A DNA stretch of 35,017 nt from an uncultured Lachnospiraceae bacterium. GTDB lineage: Bacteria > Bacillota > Clostridia > Lachnospirales > Lachnospiraceae. Below the pieces are notes generated by a model. The model saw nothing but the letters and a program-made list of their open reading frames with translations. It searched no databases and was not told the DNA's origin. A program made the position numbers and the translations under genes. Numbering within the stretch: position 1 is the first letter of the stretch; each line of letters opens with the position of its first letter. The DNA lies in assembly GCA_900315495.1 (NCBI GenBank), contig OMZJ01000166.1, forward strand, positions 1 to 35,017, read 5' to 3'. Shown in pieces: positions 8,361 to 16,529 of the stretch.

Positions 8361-10970
8361 ATGATGGATGTTTTTAACCGGTATGCTCCCTTTATTCAGG
8401 ATTTCATCTATAAAAATCATTGGCAGTCCCTGCGCGCCATTCAGGTGGCGGCCGGGGATGCAATTTTCAATACCGACGGAAACCTTCTGCTCTGCGCGTC
8501 CACAGCCTCGGGCAAGACGGAGGCTGCCTTTTTCCCGATTCTGACGCTGCTGTCGGAAAATCCCTCTGCTTCGGTCGGCGTGCTCTACATCGGACCGCTC
8601 AAGGCCCTGATCAATGATCAGTTTGCGCGCCTGAACGATCTCTGCATGGAGGAAGGAATCCCCGTCTGGCACTGGCACGGGGATGTGTCGCAGTCGCACA
8701 AAAACAAGATGATCCGGCATCCGTCTGGGATCCTGCAGATCACGCCGGAGTCGCTGGAGGCACTCTTGCTGCACAAGCACTCCGTGATCGGGAAGCTCTT
8801 CTGCGATCTGCGGTTTGTCGTCATCGATGAGGTGCATTCCCTGATGCGAGGGGACCGCGGCGGGCAGACACTCTGCCTTCTGGAGCGGCTGAACCGTCTG
8901 GCGGGCTGCAGTCCGCGCCGTGTCGGGCTTTCAGCGACGATCGGGGACCTGGAGGCCACGGGCCGGTTTCTTGCCGCGGGTACCGGAAAAGGGACGGTGA
9001 TTCCGCGCATTCACGAATCCAGGCAGATCTGGCGGCTGTCCATGGAACACTTCTTTGTGAGCGGGCCGCAGGCCGCCGATCCGAGTCGGATGGAATCCGT
9101 CAGAAACCGGTCTGAAGAACAGGGCGGAAGCCGGAACGGGGAATCCTCCGCCGACCGCAGTCCGTCGCATGGGGCGTCCGGCGGCTCTGCGGAAGGCGCG
9201 GAAGGAAGCGTCATCGACGCGCTCCTGATCCCGACCGTTTCCACGGAGGATCCGGGTGCGGCAGCGGGTCAGACGTCAGCCGATCGGGCATCGGCTGGTT
9301 CGGCACCAGATTCTGCATCAGGCGAAACGGCAGGAGGGGCATCTTCCCTTCCTGCGGGAATTTCCGTCGGAGGACAGAATTCCGGCACGGCGCCCCTTCC
9401 GGTGCTGGAAACCGCGACTGACCAGGCGCCGGTGGCGGCCGATCCGGGAATTGGTTACATTTTTGAGCATACGCGGGGCAAAAAGTGCCTGGTGTTCTGC
9501 AATTCCCGCGAGGAGGCGGAGGAGGTGACCACCACGCTCCGCCAGTACTGTGAGGCAAGGCACGAGCCGGATCGTTTTCTGATCCATCACGGCAATCTGT
9601 CTGCGTCCCTGCGTCAGTCCGCCGAGGAGATGATGAAGGACGAGGAGGTGAGCCTGACAACAGTCACCACCTCCACGCTGGAGCTGGGCATCGATATCGG
9701 CCGGCTGGAGCGGGCCTTTCAGATCGGGGCGCCGTTCACGGTCTCTTCCTTCCTGCAGCGGATGGGCCGGACGGGTCGCCGCGGCGCCCCGCCGGAGATG
9801 TGGTTTGTGATGCGGGAAGAACCGCCGGAACCGCGGGCCATGCTCCCCGAGAATATCCCGTGGCAGCTGATTCAGGGGATCGCGCTGGTGCAGGTCTACC
9901 GGGAATCGCACTGGGTGGAGCCGCCCCGGCTGGACCGCCTTCCCTACAGCCTGCTGTATCATCAGACCATGAGCACGCTGGCCTCCGGCGGGGAAATGTC
10001 CCCCGCGGAGCTGGCGGGCCGCGTTCTCTCACTCTCCTATTTTCATCGAATTACAGCAGATGACTACCGCGTCCTTCTGCGGCATCTCATCGAAATCGAC
10101 CACATCCAGCGCACCGAGCGGGGCGGCCTGATCGTGGGTCTGGCGGGAGAGCGGATCACCAGTTCCTTCAAGTTCTACGCGGTCTTTCAGGAGAATGAGG
10201 AGTACACGGTGCGCTCGGATTCCGAGGAACTGGGAACCATCGTCCAGCCGCCGCCTGCCGGAGAGAAAATCGCCATTGCGGGACACGTCTGGGTGGTGGA
10301 AGAAATCGACCACAAGCGCCACAACGTGTACTGTCACATGGTCAAGGGAAAGGTGCCGGCTTACTTCGGCCTCTGCCCGGGGGATATCCACACGCACATC
10401 CTGGAGCGGATGAAGAGCGTTCTGGGGGAGGACCGGACGTATCCGTATCTGATGCGCAATGCAGAAGTTCGTCTGGCGACTGCCAGGAAGATGGCGCAGC
10501 ACTCCGGCCTTCTGGAGACGCCGCTGATCTCCCTGGGCGGAAACATGTGGGTGCTGTTCCCGTGGCTGGGCACCTATGCCTTCATGGCACTGGAACGGTT
10601 CCTGCGCATCCGCTGCGGGGCCGTACTGGGACTGAAGGGCTTTGACAGCGCAAAGCCGTATTACATGCAGTTTACCATGAAGGCAGACCCGGCGGAATTT
10701 TTCTGCGTCGTGACCGACATGGCACGGCAGCCGCTGAATCCGATGGATCTGCTGTATCCGAATGAAGAACCGTATTTTGATAAATACGACGAATTTGTGC
10801 CGGTGGAACTTCTGCGGAAAGGGTTTGCCTGCGGCGTCCTGGATCTGCAGGGAATGCTGACGCGGGTCCGCTCGTGGGAAAAATTCGTGCCCGGGCAGAT
10901 CGGGGAAAGCCGCACGCCGGAAGACGCCGGGGACCTGACGGGACAGGTGCCGGGGATCGGGCAGCAATGA
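8361..10970 (+). CDS. DEAD/DEAH-box helicase, BrxHI/Lhr-like
   Basis: An 869-residue superfamily 2 helicase. Motif I ASTASGKT is at residues 46-53, motif II DEVH at 156-159, motif III SAT at 191-193, a motif IV-type VFCNS at 378-382, motif V TSTLELGIDIG at 437-447, and motif VI QRMGRTGRRG at 466-475. The order and the long C-terminal half (about 480-850) match Lhr-like helicases, including BrxHI of type 2 BREX. Lhr helicases move 3' to 5' on single-stranded DNA; that activity is inferred here. Between the two motor domains, residues about 235-365 are a low-complexity Ala/Gly/Ser-rich insert that is absent from the motor core. The ATG has a modest AGGGTAGAG upstream, and a second ATG follows it directly. 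The gene is probably transcribed with the ATPase gene. Confidence 0.88.
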   Translation: MMDVFNRYAPFIQDFIYKNHWQSLRAIQVAAGDAIFNTDGNLLLCASTASGKTEAAFFPILTLLSENPSASVGVLYIGPLKALINDQFARLNDLCMEEGIPVWHWHGDVSQSHKNKMIRHPSGILQITPESLEALLLHKHSVIGKLFCDLRFVVIDEVHSLMRGDRGGQTLCLLERLNRLAGCSPRRVGLSATIGDLEATGRFLAAGTGKGTVIPRIHESRQIWRLSMEHFFVSGPQAADPSRMESVRNRSEEQGGSRNGESSADRSPSHGASGGSAEGAEGSVIDALLIPTVSTEDPGAAAGQTSADRASAGSAPDSASGETAGGASSLPAGISVGGQNSGTAPLPVLETATDQAPVAADPGIGYIFEHTRGKKCLVFCNSREEAEEVTTTLRQYCEARHEPDRFLIHHGNLSASLRQSAEEMMKDEEVSLTTVTTSTLELGIDIGRLERAFQIGAPFTVSSFLQRMGRTGRRGAPPEMWFVMREEPPEPRAMLPENIPWQLIQGIALVQVYRESHWVEPPRLDRLPYSLLYHQTMSTLASGGEMSPAELAGRVLSLSYFHRITADDYRVLLRHLIEIDHIQRTERGGLIVGLAGERITSSFKFYAVFQENEEYTVRSDSEELGTIVQPPPAGEKIAIAGHVWVVEEIDHKRHNVYCHMVKGKVPAYFGLCPGDIHTHILERMKSVLGEDRTYPYLMRNAEVRLATARKMAQHSGLLETPLISLGGNMWVLFPWLGTYAFMALERFLRIRCGAVLGLKGFDSAKPYYMQFTMKADPAEFFCVVTDMARQPLNPMDLLYPNEEPYFDKYDEFVPVELLRKGFACGVLDLQGMLTRVRSWEKFVPGQIGESRTPEDAGDLTGQVPGIGQQ

Positions 10971-10979
10971 TATTTGCTC

Positions 10980-11014
10980 GAAGGAAGCGCTCATCGACCT
11001 CGATGACTTCCTTC
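10980..11014. terminator. Long hairpin between converging helicase and TerB genes
   Basis: Outer arms GAAGGAAG and CTTCCTTC and inner arms TCATCGA and TCGATGA pair around a two-base loop, with a CGC bulge on the left side. It begins nine bases after the helicase stop. There is no T run on either strand, so it may be a bidirectional pause or an mRNA-stabilising structure. A weaker imperfect hairpin with a T-rich flank for the minus strand lies at about 11155-11200. Confidence 0.45.
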
Positions 11015-11201
11015 TCAACGATTGATCCGGCAGTCAAATCTCTTGAAGGTACTTTTTTCAGGAAATTTACCTGGATCAGCTCTGATCCGATCCGAATACG
11101 TGTTTTTCGGAAGGGTCGGAAGCTGGGGCAGGCAGCCCGATAGGAAGGAGAAAAACAATCGTTATAAAGCTGCGAGCGGAAAAGCTCACGGCTTCGCTGT
11201 T

Positions 11202-13100
11202 CTACGAGAGCAGTTCCTTCACGTCATCCCGGTAATCCTCGATCAGTTCGGGTGCCTCCCCGTCCATCTCCAGGATGCTGTCGCCGATTTCATCGTAGAA
11301 GGCCTCATTGATGCTGTCAGTCAGGGCTGAGAGCATCAGATGATTGGCACGGGCATATCCAACCGCATCTGCCCCCTGCAGGAGCAGGGTGAGAAACTGC
11401 CGCTGCTGCGGGGTAAGAGCAGAAACGGCACCGGCGGAAGGCTTGGAATCTTCCGGATCCTGAGGCCTGCCTGCCGGCATGGAAATCGCGGCCGCTGGCT
11501 TTGAAGAGATATCTGCCTGCGGGGACATTTCCTCCGCGGGATCCTCCACAATCAGCCGGTCTCTGGTAACCGCTGCATCCTTCCGGATGGCGTCCAGCCG
11601 CGAGAGGTCAATCCGGACTTTCGGTTGTTTCGCTTTCTCCCGGGCTGCCAGATAGGCGTCCACGGCCATCGGGATCAGGGCGGATTCCAGCGCAGTAAGC
11701 CGCTTTGCGGCAATCGGACGCCCCAGTTTCAGCCGTTCGCGGAGAAGCCGGTCGGTTTCGCGGCAGACATTACCGAGTCCTTCACTTTTCGTGTCCGCCA
11801 GAGGATAATCCTGCGTGTACCAGCTGCCGCCCCGGCACAGATAGATCTCCCCGTTCCCTGCATTGTACTGATATTCTTTCTTCGGATGGCTGTCAATGAA
11901 AATCGCGGATTCAAACAGACGGTACGGAACCCATCCCCGGTTCCCGAAATGCAGGGAGATCAGCGTGGTGCGTTTTTCCATCCAGAGATAGCGGCAGAGA
12001 GAGGCATACACCCAGGCGGATGCCGTCTGCAGGGTGACGGGATCCTTCTTCATCAGGGCAGATTTGGACGGATCCGGCTGGGAAACCTGGCAGAGCGCGG
12101 AAAAAATGCGGGCGGCGTTTTCCGGCTGCAGTACAAACGCCGCAGCGGCTTCCGGAAGGCGGCCGCGCGCGGTCTGCGGCGAACCGGCGCCGCATCCGGC
12201 GGGGATATCGGAAATGCAGCGGCTGTCAAATTCCGTCAGAACATCCAGCGGATTCTCTGCGTGTTTCGGGAACAGATCGCCGGCCTGTTCCGGCGGGATG
12301 TCGTGACAGACCGCGTAATCGCGCGCCCAGCGGAGAATGCGGTCATACAGTTTCTCCGCCTCATCCCGTGTGTCCGGAGAAAGCCCGGGAAGCGTGTTGA
12401 GCCCCTCCGTGCGGAACAGGCGGGCGGCCGCCGTCAGCTTCTGCAGACCGTCCTCCGGGGAAGAAACGCCGATGCCGTTGATGATTTCATACAGCCAGAT
12501 TGAGAGATAGGACGGCGTTTTTTCCAGCGTCTGCCGGAGAAAATCGGGCGGCACATTCCCGGGGAAAACCGCGCGCATCCGGGTGCGCCAGGTAAAATAC
12601 CCGCGCAGCTGTGCCGTCGTCATGTCCTGATAGGTCGGAAAGTAGCGGCGAAAACACCCGTCATACGGCTGGTCATCCGTGTAATCCGCCATCAGGCGCG
12701 CCTGCTGCAGGAAGGTACTGCGCCGGGCACTGATATAGTCGCCGAAATTCTGCATCTCCCGCATCCGGCGGATTCTCTCAGGGACAGACTGGTCATAGGC
12801 AGCCTGAAAATCATCGAAAAAGGTGCTGTAATCCACATAGGTACGCTGGGGTGCGGCATCCTGCCGGAACCCGCCGGAAGCCGGGCTGCCGCTCCACCGG
12901 GCCCCCTGTTCGGCGCGTGTCGGATCGGCATCCTGCCGGAACCCGCTGGCAGACGCGGCACGGCTGTTCTGCGGATTTCCTGATCCTGAGGCTTGTGGCC
13001 CCCGCGCCTGTCCCGTGCGCAGCCGGGGACTTGCCGGAATCTGTTCCTCGTCGTACTGGCCGGTAAACCAGACGTCCTCCCTGTTCTCATTCCTGTCCAT
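11202..13100 (-). CDS. TerB_N/TerB_C domain protein
   Basis: A 632-residue, apparently cytoplasmic protein. Residues 1-85 are low-complexity (Gln, Gly, Ser, Arg) and contain an internal duplication. A TerB_N-type domain follows at about 125-330, shown by MTTAQLRGYFTWR (160-172) and WLYEIINGIG (202-211). The C-terminal part (about 480-632) has the TerB_C pattern, with VRIDLSRLDAIRKDA followed by LTPQQRQFLTLLL and an acidic end. These domains are known from proteins near tellurite-resistance-type and defence ATPases; no biochemical role is established. The ATG at 13100 follows AGGAGG at six bases and overlaps the end of the TetR gene by 14 bases, so the two are coupled; an ATG seven codons upstream is less likely. 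It faces the helicase gene tail to tail. Confidence 0.78.
   Translation of the reverse strand: MDRNENREDVWFTGQYDEEQIPASPRLRTGQARGPQASGSGNPQNSRAASASGFRQDADPTRAEQGARWSGSPASGGFRQDAAPQRTYVDYSTFFDDFQAAYDQSVPERIRRMREMQNFGDYISARRSTFLQQARLMADYTDDQPYDGCFRRYFPTYQDMTTAQLRGYFTWRTRMRAVFPGNVPPDFLRQTLEKTPSYLSIWLYEIINGIGVSSPEDGLQKLTAAARLFRTEGLNTLPGLSPDTRDEAEKLYDRILRWARDYAVCHDIPPEQAGDLFPKHAENPLDVLTEFDSRCISDIPAGCGAGSPQTARGRLPEAAAAFVLQPENAARIFSALCQVSQPDPSKSALMKKDPVTLQTASAWVYASLCRYLWMEKRTTLISLHFGNRGWVPYRLFESAIFIDSHPKKEYQYNAGNGEIYLCRGGSWYTQDYPLADTKSEGLGNVCRETDRLLRERLKLGRPIAAKRLTALESALIPMAVDAYLAAREKAKQPKVRIDLSRLDAIRKDAAVTRDRLIVEDPAEEMSPQADISSKPAAAISMPAGRPQDPEDSKPSAGAVSALTPQQRQFLTLLLQGADAVGYARANHLMLSALTDSINEAFYDEIGDSILEMDGEAPELIEDYRDDVKELLS
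12854..12946 (-). repeat. 21-bp perfect direct repeat inside the TerB gene
   Basis: The 21 bases at 12854-12874 recur at 12926-12946, 72 bases apart, exactly 24 codons. Each copy encodes an (A/S)GFRQDA-type segment of the disordered N-terminus. In-frame repeats of this kind can expand or contract by slippage without breaking the gene. Confidence 0.7.
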
Positions 13101-13677
13101 CTGCGGCCTCCTGTGGCGCATGCTCTTCTTCCCCTGTCAGAAAATGTCCGGAAAACAGGGAGAAGAAGGTCTCCTCCAGCGTTTCCTGACTCATGGGCTC
13201 GGCGGCCTCAATATAGGTCAGCGCGGCGCCGGAGAGTCCGCCGGCCGTGAAACGTGCGGCAAAGGTGCGCTTCGGATCGGGAACGCCCGGCAGAAAATGC
13301 GTGCACTCCAGAAAGGCCTTCGAAAGCCCGCTGCTGACAAAGTAGAAGATATGGTTCCGGGCGAGGAGGGACAGAAACTCTCTTTTTTCTATAATATATT
13401 CACTGTATTCCCGGCAGAGCCCCCGCAGGGTCAGGCCGGCGCCCTCGCAGCGGCAGGTCTGTCCCGGCGTAAAGCGGTGTTTCCGGCCGAGCTCGTACAG
13501 GATGATGTTCTCCTTCGACGCGAAGAGCGTATAGAATGTCTGACGCGAGACCTCCGCCTCCTGGCAGATCGCGCTGATCCGGATGGATTCATAGGGTTCT
13601 TCCCGCAGCAGCCGAATCAATGCGTCCGCGATCTGTTCCTGCGAACAAAGCGCCTTTTTATTGGTTCCGCAGTACAT
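13087..13677 (-). CDS. TetR/AcrR-family transcriptional regulator
   Basis: A 196-residue regulator. The N-terminal helix-turn-helix is clear: IADALIRLLREEPYESIRIS, then ICQEAEVSRQTFYTLFASKENII (about residues 16-58), the classical TetR DNA-binding fold. The rest is a helical ligand-binding and dimer domain with no recognisable ligand signature. The ATG at 13677 is chosen because GGAGG lies eight bases upstream and it starts just before the DNA-binding domain; the frame stays open further upstream only through the promoter. Its 3' end overlaps the TerB gene, so it is the first gene of that operon. Two similar palindromes flank and overlap its promoter, which points to autorepression and hence control of the TerB protein. 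Confidence 0.85.
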   Translation of the reverse strand: MYCGTNKKALCSQEQIADALIRLLREEPYESIRISAICQEAEVSRQTFYTLFASKENIILYELGRKHRFTPGQTCRCEGAGLTLRGLCREYSEYIIEKREFLSLLARNHIFYFVSSGLSKAFLECTHFLPGVPDPKRTFAARFTAGGLSGAALTYIEAAEPMSQETLEETFFSLFSGHFLTGEEEHAPQEAADGQE

Positions 13678-13706
13678 AGGTGCCACCTCCGAAAAAATCG
13701 TAAAAA

Positions 13707-13723
13707 CCTTGACAACTGTCAGG
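13707..13723. promoter_or_regulatory. Candidate TetR operator A, at the transcription start
   Basis: CCTTGACAACTGTCAGG is a near-palindrome (TGACA and TGTCA arms). It lies just downstream of the -10 box of the TetR-TerB promoter. It shares the pattern CCTTGACAnnTGT..AGG with site B, which is in the opposite orientation. Confidence 0.5.
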
Positions 13724-13732
13724 ACTTTTGCT

Positions 13733-13761
13733 ATCTTATCCTTAACCTGTACAAATGTCAA
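13733..13761 (-). promoter_or_regulatory. Promoter of the TetR-TerB operon
   Basis: On the minus strand, TTGACA (plus-strand TGTCAA at 13756-13761) is a perfect -35 box, followed by a 17-base spacer and TAAGAT (plus-strand ATCTTA at 13733-13738). The TetR start codon lies about 50 bases downstream. Confidence 0.7.
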
Positions 13762-13763
13762 GG
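13746..13763. promoter_or_regulatory. Candidate TetR operator B, over the -35 box
   Basis: CCTGTACAAATGTCAAGG reads on the minus strand as CCTTGACATTTGTACAGG, the same pattern as operator A. It covers the -35 box. Two matching sites across one promoter, next to a TetR gene, are typical of autorepression. Confidence 0.5.
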
Positions 13764-13822
13764 AAAGGCATTCGCGCAGGGCAGAAGAACGGTCCTTGCG
13801 GACCTGTTTTTTTGAAACGACA

Positions 13823-13849
13823 TTAGCACTCACCGAAGTCAACTGCTGA
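13823..13849 (+). promoter_or_regulatory. CIRCE-like heat-shock operator upstream of lon
   Basis: The left half TTAGCACTC matches the CIRCE consensus at nine of nine bases. After exactly nine bases (ACCGAAGTC) the right half AACTGCTGA matches GAGTGCTAA at six of nine. CIRCE is bound by the HrcA repressor and usually controls groE and dnaK. It lies 108 bases before the lon start. No clear lon promoter boxes could be assigned around it. Confidence 0.5.
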
Positions 13850-13957
13850 CAATTTCCCGCGCTGCTCCCTGCAGAAGGGGTCAGTGTGCAGCAGATCGGT
13901 GCCGTGCAGACATGTCCCTGCTGAAACTGCGGGACAGTCAGATTGGAGGAGAACATT

Positions 13958-16324
13958 ATGTTAGTGATTCCAGTATATAACCGCATCATTCTTCCGGACA
14001 GCGAAATCTATTTTCAGTCTGCGGAATTCCGGGAACTGGCGGGCCGCGGATTCTCACTGGGCGAGAACGTTGTGCTGGCGGTCACCCGTGAAAAGCAGCA
14101 GCGCGACCAGCTGACAGCGGACAGCTTCTGCCCGGTCGGTGTTTCGGGATCCATTGCCGAGATCAGCCGCCAGGGATACGTGATGATCCGCACGGCGCAG
14201 CGCGTGAACATCAGCGAGGTCTTTGTCAGCGCGGACCATTCCGTTGATCTGACCATGACGCTGCGGCCGGATACCGATGTGGAATCCACACAGGACAGCA
14301 CGTCCCGCATGGATTCCCTCAAGGAGGAAATCCTGAAGATGTCCGACCGCTTCCAGGGCGGCGAGTGGCTCAAGAGCGTCCTGAACAGCATTCATTCGCT
14401 GGGCACGCTGGCATGCTTCGTCTCCCCGTGGCTGTCGGTCTCCAATGAGGATCGGTATCAGCTTCTGGAGGAGGACAGCGCGCAGAAACGTGCGGAGGGC
14501 GTCGAAAAGATGCTCTACGGTTTCCTGGAAGTCGCAAAGGTCACCGGCGAGGCCAGCGCCTCCCAGAAAAAGCAGGTGCAGGACGCTTACCGCGAGCAGG
14601 CCATCAAGAAGCAGATGGAGTATCTGCAGAAAGAGCTCGACGGGATGCACCCGGAGAACCTGACGGATATCCAGCGCCTCGAGAAGAAGATCGAGGAGAG
14701 CGGGATGAACGCCGATGCCCGCCGTGAGGCAGACAAGGTGCTCAATCGCCTGAAGCAGGAGGGCCAGCAGAGCCCGGAGTCCGGCATGCTGTACGACTAT
14801 CTGGACTTCCTGACCAGCCTGTCCTGGAAAAAAGAGGATATGAAGCACATTGACCTCTCCGAGGCCAGAAGAATCCTGGACGAAGATCATTACGGGCTGA
14901 AGAAGGTCAAGGCACGCATCATCCAGCAGCTGGCGGTGATGAACCTGAAGCATCAGCAGCAGGGCAGCATCCTGCTCTTCGTGGGTGCGCCCGGCACCGG
15001 CAAGACGAGCATCGGGCGGAGCATCGCGAAGGCCCTCGGCCGGAAATATGTGCGCGTCAGCCTCGGCGGTGTGCGGGATGAGGCGGACATCCGCGGGCAC
15101 CGGCGCACCTATATCGGCGCGATGCCCGGACGGATCATGGACGGCATCGCCAAGAGCGGCGTGTCTAACCCAGTCATGGTGCTGGACGAGGTCGACAAGC
15201 TGTCTTCCTCCTACAACGGGGATCCGGCCGGGGCGCTGCTGGAGGTTCTTGATCCGGAGCAGAACAGCACGTTCACCGATCACTACATGAATGTGCCCTA
15301 CGATCTGTCCAACGTGATGTTTATCTGCACGGCCAACACGACCGATACGATCCCGGAGCCCCTGCTCAACCGGATGGAGGTCATCCGCTTCACCGGGTAT
15401 ACGCCGGATGAAAAACTGCAGATCGCAAAGAAGCATCTGCTGCCGAAGTCCGAGGAGGCCATGGGAATTCCGGCGGGCAGGCTGGAGATTCCGGACGAGA
15501 CGCTCCGGGTGATGATTTCGGACTATACGATGGAGGCGGGAGTCCGCGGCCTGCGCCAGCGGATCGACACGCTCTGCCGGGAGGTGGCGGTGAAGATCGC
15601 GGACGGGGCCGAGGCCGGGGACAAAGCAGCAGATGCGGCGCCCGGCACAGACAATCGGACGGCAGACGCGGACGAGGACAGCGCCATCGTCATCCGGCCG
15701 GAACAGCTGCGCGAGGAGCTGGACCTTCGCCCGGTGCATCACGACCGGATCCTGGAAAAGACGAAGCCGGGTGTGGTCACAGGGCTGGCCTGGACCCAGG
15801 TGGGCGGCGAGATTCTCTACATCGAATCCCTCTTTACCAAAGGGAATGGAAAGCTGATCATCACCGGACAGCTCGGCGATGTCATGAAGGAGTCCGCGCA
15901 GATCGCGGTGAGCCTCGTCAAGTCGCTGTTCCCGGAGAAAGCGGGTGATTTCAGCGAGAACGACCTGCATATCCACGTGCCGGAAGGCGCGGTTCCGAAG
16001 GACGGGCCGTCGGCCGGCGTCACGCTGACCACGGCCATCGCCTCCCTGGTGGCTGGGCATGCGGTGAGCCCGGATGTGGCGATGACCGGGGAAGTGTCTC
16101 TGCGGGGCGCGGTGACGGCCATCGGAGGACTTCCCGAAAAGCTGATGGCGGCCCAGCGGGCCGGGGTGAAGAAGGTCTTCATCCCGAAGGACAACGTGGA
16201 AGACCTGCGGGATGTCGCGCCGGAAGTCCGGGATGCCCTGACCATCATTCCAGTTTCCGACGTCACCGAGATCCTGCAGAATCTCGGCATTCTGGAGGAG
16301 CAGAAGCTGGCAGAGACGGCCTGA
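13958..16324 (+). CDS. lon: ATP-dependent protease Lon
   Basis: A 788-residue cytoplasmic protease that unfolds and degrades damaged or regulatory proteins. The N-terminal substrate-binding domain starts LVIPVYNRIILPDSEI and is rather divergent. Walker A GAPGTGKTS is at about 343-351, Walker B VMVLDEVDKL at 406-415. The protease domain carries the catalytic Ser in KDGPSAGVTL (about Ser685) and the Lys in GGLPEKLMAAQRAG (about Lys728), so it should be active. Between the ATPase lid and the protease domain is an Ala/Asp-rich insert of about 28 residues (548-575). The ATG at 13958 follows GGAGGAG at seven bases; the frame is open five codons further but overlaps that site. A CIRCE-like element upstream suggests heat induction. 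It diverges from the TetR operon. Confidence 0.93.
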   Translation: MLVIPVYNRIILPDSEIYFQSAEFRELAGRGFSLGENVVLAVTREKQQRDQLTADSFCPVGVSGSIAEISRQGYVMIRTAQRVNISEVFVSADHSVDLTMTLRPDTDVESTQDSTSRMDSLKEEILKMSDRFQGGEWLKSVLNSIHSLGTLACFVSPWLSVSNEDRYQLLEEDSAQKRAEGVEKMLYGFLEVAKVTGEASASQKKQVQDAYREQAIKKQMEYLQKELDGMHPENLTDIQRLEKKIEESGMNADARREADKVLNRLKQEGQQSPESGMLYDYLDFLTSLSWKKEDMKHIDLSEARRILDEDHYGLKKVKARIIQQLAVMNLKHQQQGSILLFVGAPGTGKTSIGRSIAKALGRKYVRVSLGGVRDEADIRGHRRTYIGAMPGRIMDGIAKSGVSNPVMVLDEVDKLSSSYNGDPAGALLEVLDPEQNSTFTDHYMNVPYDLSNVMFICTANTTDTIPEPLLNRMEVIRFTGYTPDEKLQIAKKHLLPKSEEAMGIPAGRLEIPDETLRVMISDYTMEAGVRGLRQRIDTLCREVAVKIADGAEAGDKAADAAPGTDNRTADADEDSAIVIRPEQLREELDLRPVHHDRILEKTKPGVVTGLAWTQVGGEILYIESLFTKGNGKLIITGQLGDVMKESAQIAVSLVKSLFPEKAGDFSENDLHIHVPEGAVPKDGPSAGVTLTTAIASLVAGHAVSPDVAMTGEVSLRGAVTAIGGLPEKLMAAQRAGVKKVFIPKDNVEDLRDVAPEVRDALTIIPVSDVTEILQNLGILEEQKLAETA

Positions 16325-16421
16325 AAGCCGAATCTGTACGCCCACTGGCGGCTGCAGCGGCATGACGGCCGAATTGGGGAAGCTTCCTTCTGCAGGCGGC
16401 GCGTATTGTGCGAATACATGG

Positions 16422-16460
16422 AACAGCAGGGCGGCAGGAAAGATCTGCTGCCCTGCTGTT
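16422..16460 (+). terminator. Hairpin 1 downstream of lon
   Basis: Arms AACAGCAGGGCGGCAG and CTGCTGCCCTGCTGTT pair with one G-T mismatch around a seven-base loop. Only a TTT follows before the next hairpin begins. Confidence 0.6.
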
Positions 16461-16462
16461 TG

Positions 16463-16488
16463 GGGGCGGGCAGAATCCTGCCCGCCCC
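16463..16488 (+). terminator. Hairpin 2 downstream of lon
   Basis: Perfect arms GGGGCGGGCAG and CTGCCCGCCCC around AATC. No T run follows, so it may pause polymerase or block exonucleases more than terminate. Confidence 0.55.
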
Positions 16489-16529
16489 TGTGCGACAGAT
16501 TTACGGATGGATTGATGATATGAAAAAGT

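Noticed and set aside
6720..13763. A complete BREX system
   Set aside because: No PglX methylase, PglZ phosphatase, PglW or PglY is visible anywhere in the window; only the BrxD/BrxHI pair is present.
13958..16324. BrxL-type Lon-like protein belonging to the defence block
   Set aside because: It has the full canonical Lon architecture, its own heat-shock-type site and terminators, so a housekeeping Lon is the simpler reading despite its position.
14054..16363. 769-codon frame on the minus strand opposite lon
   Set aside because: Antisense shadow created by codon bias of a G+C-rich gene; Lon motifs on the plus strand are unambiguous.
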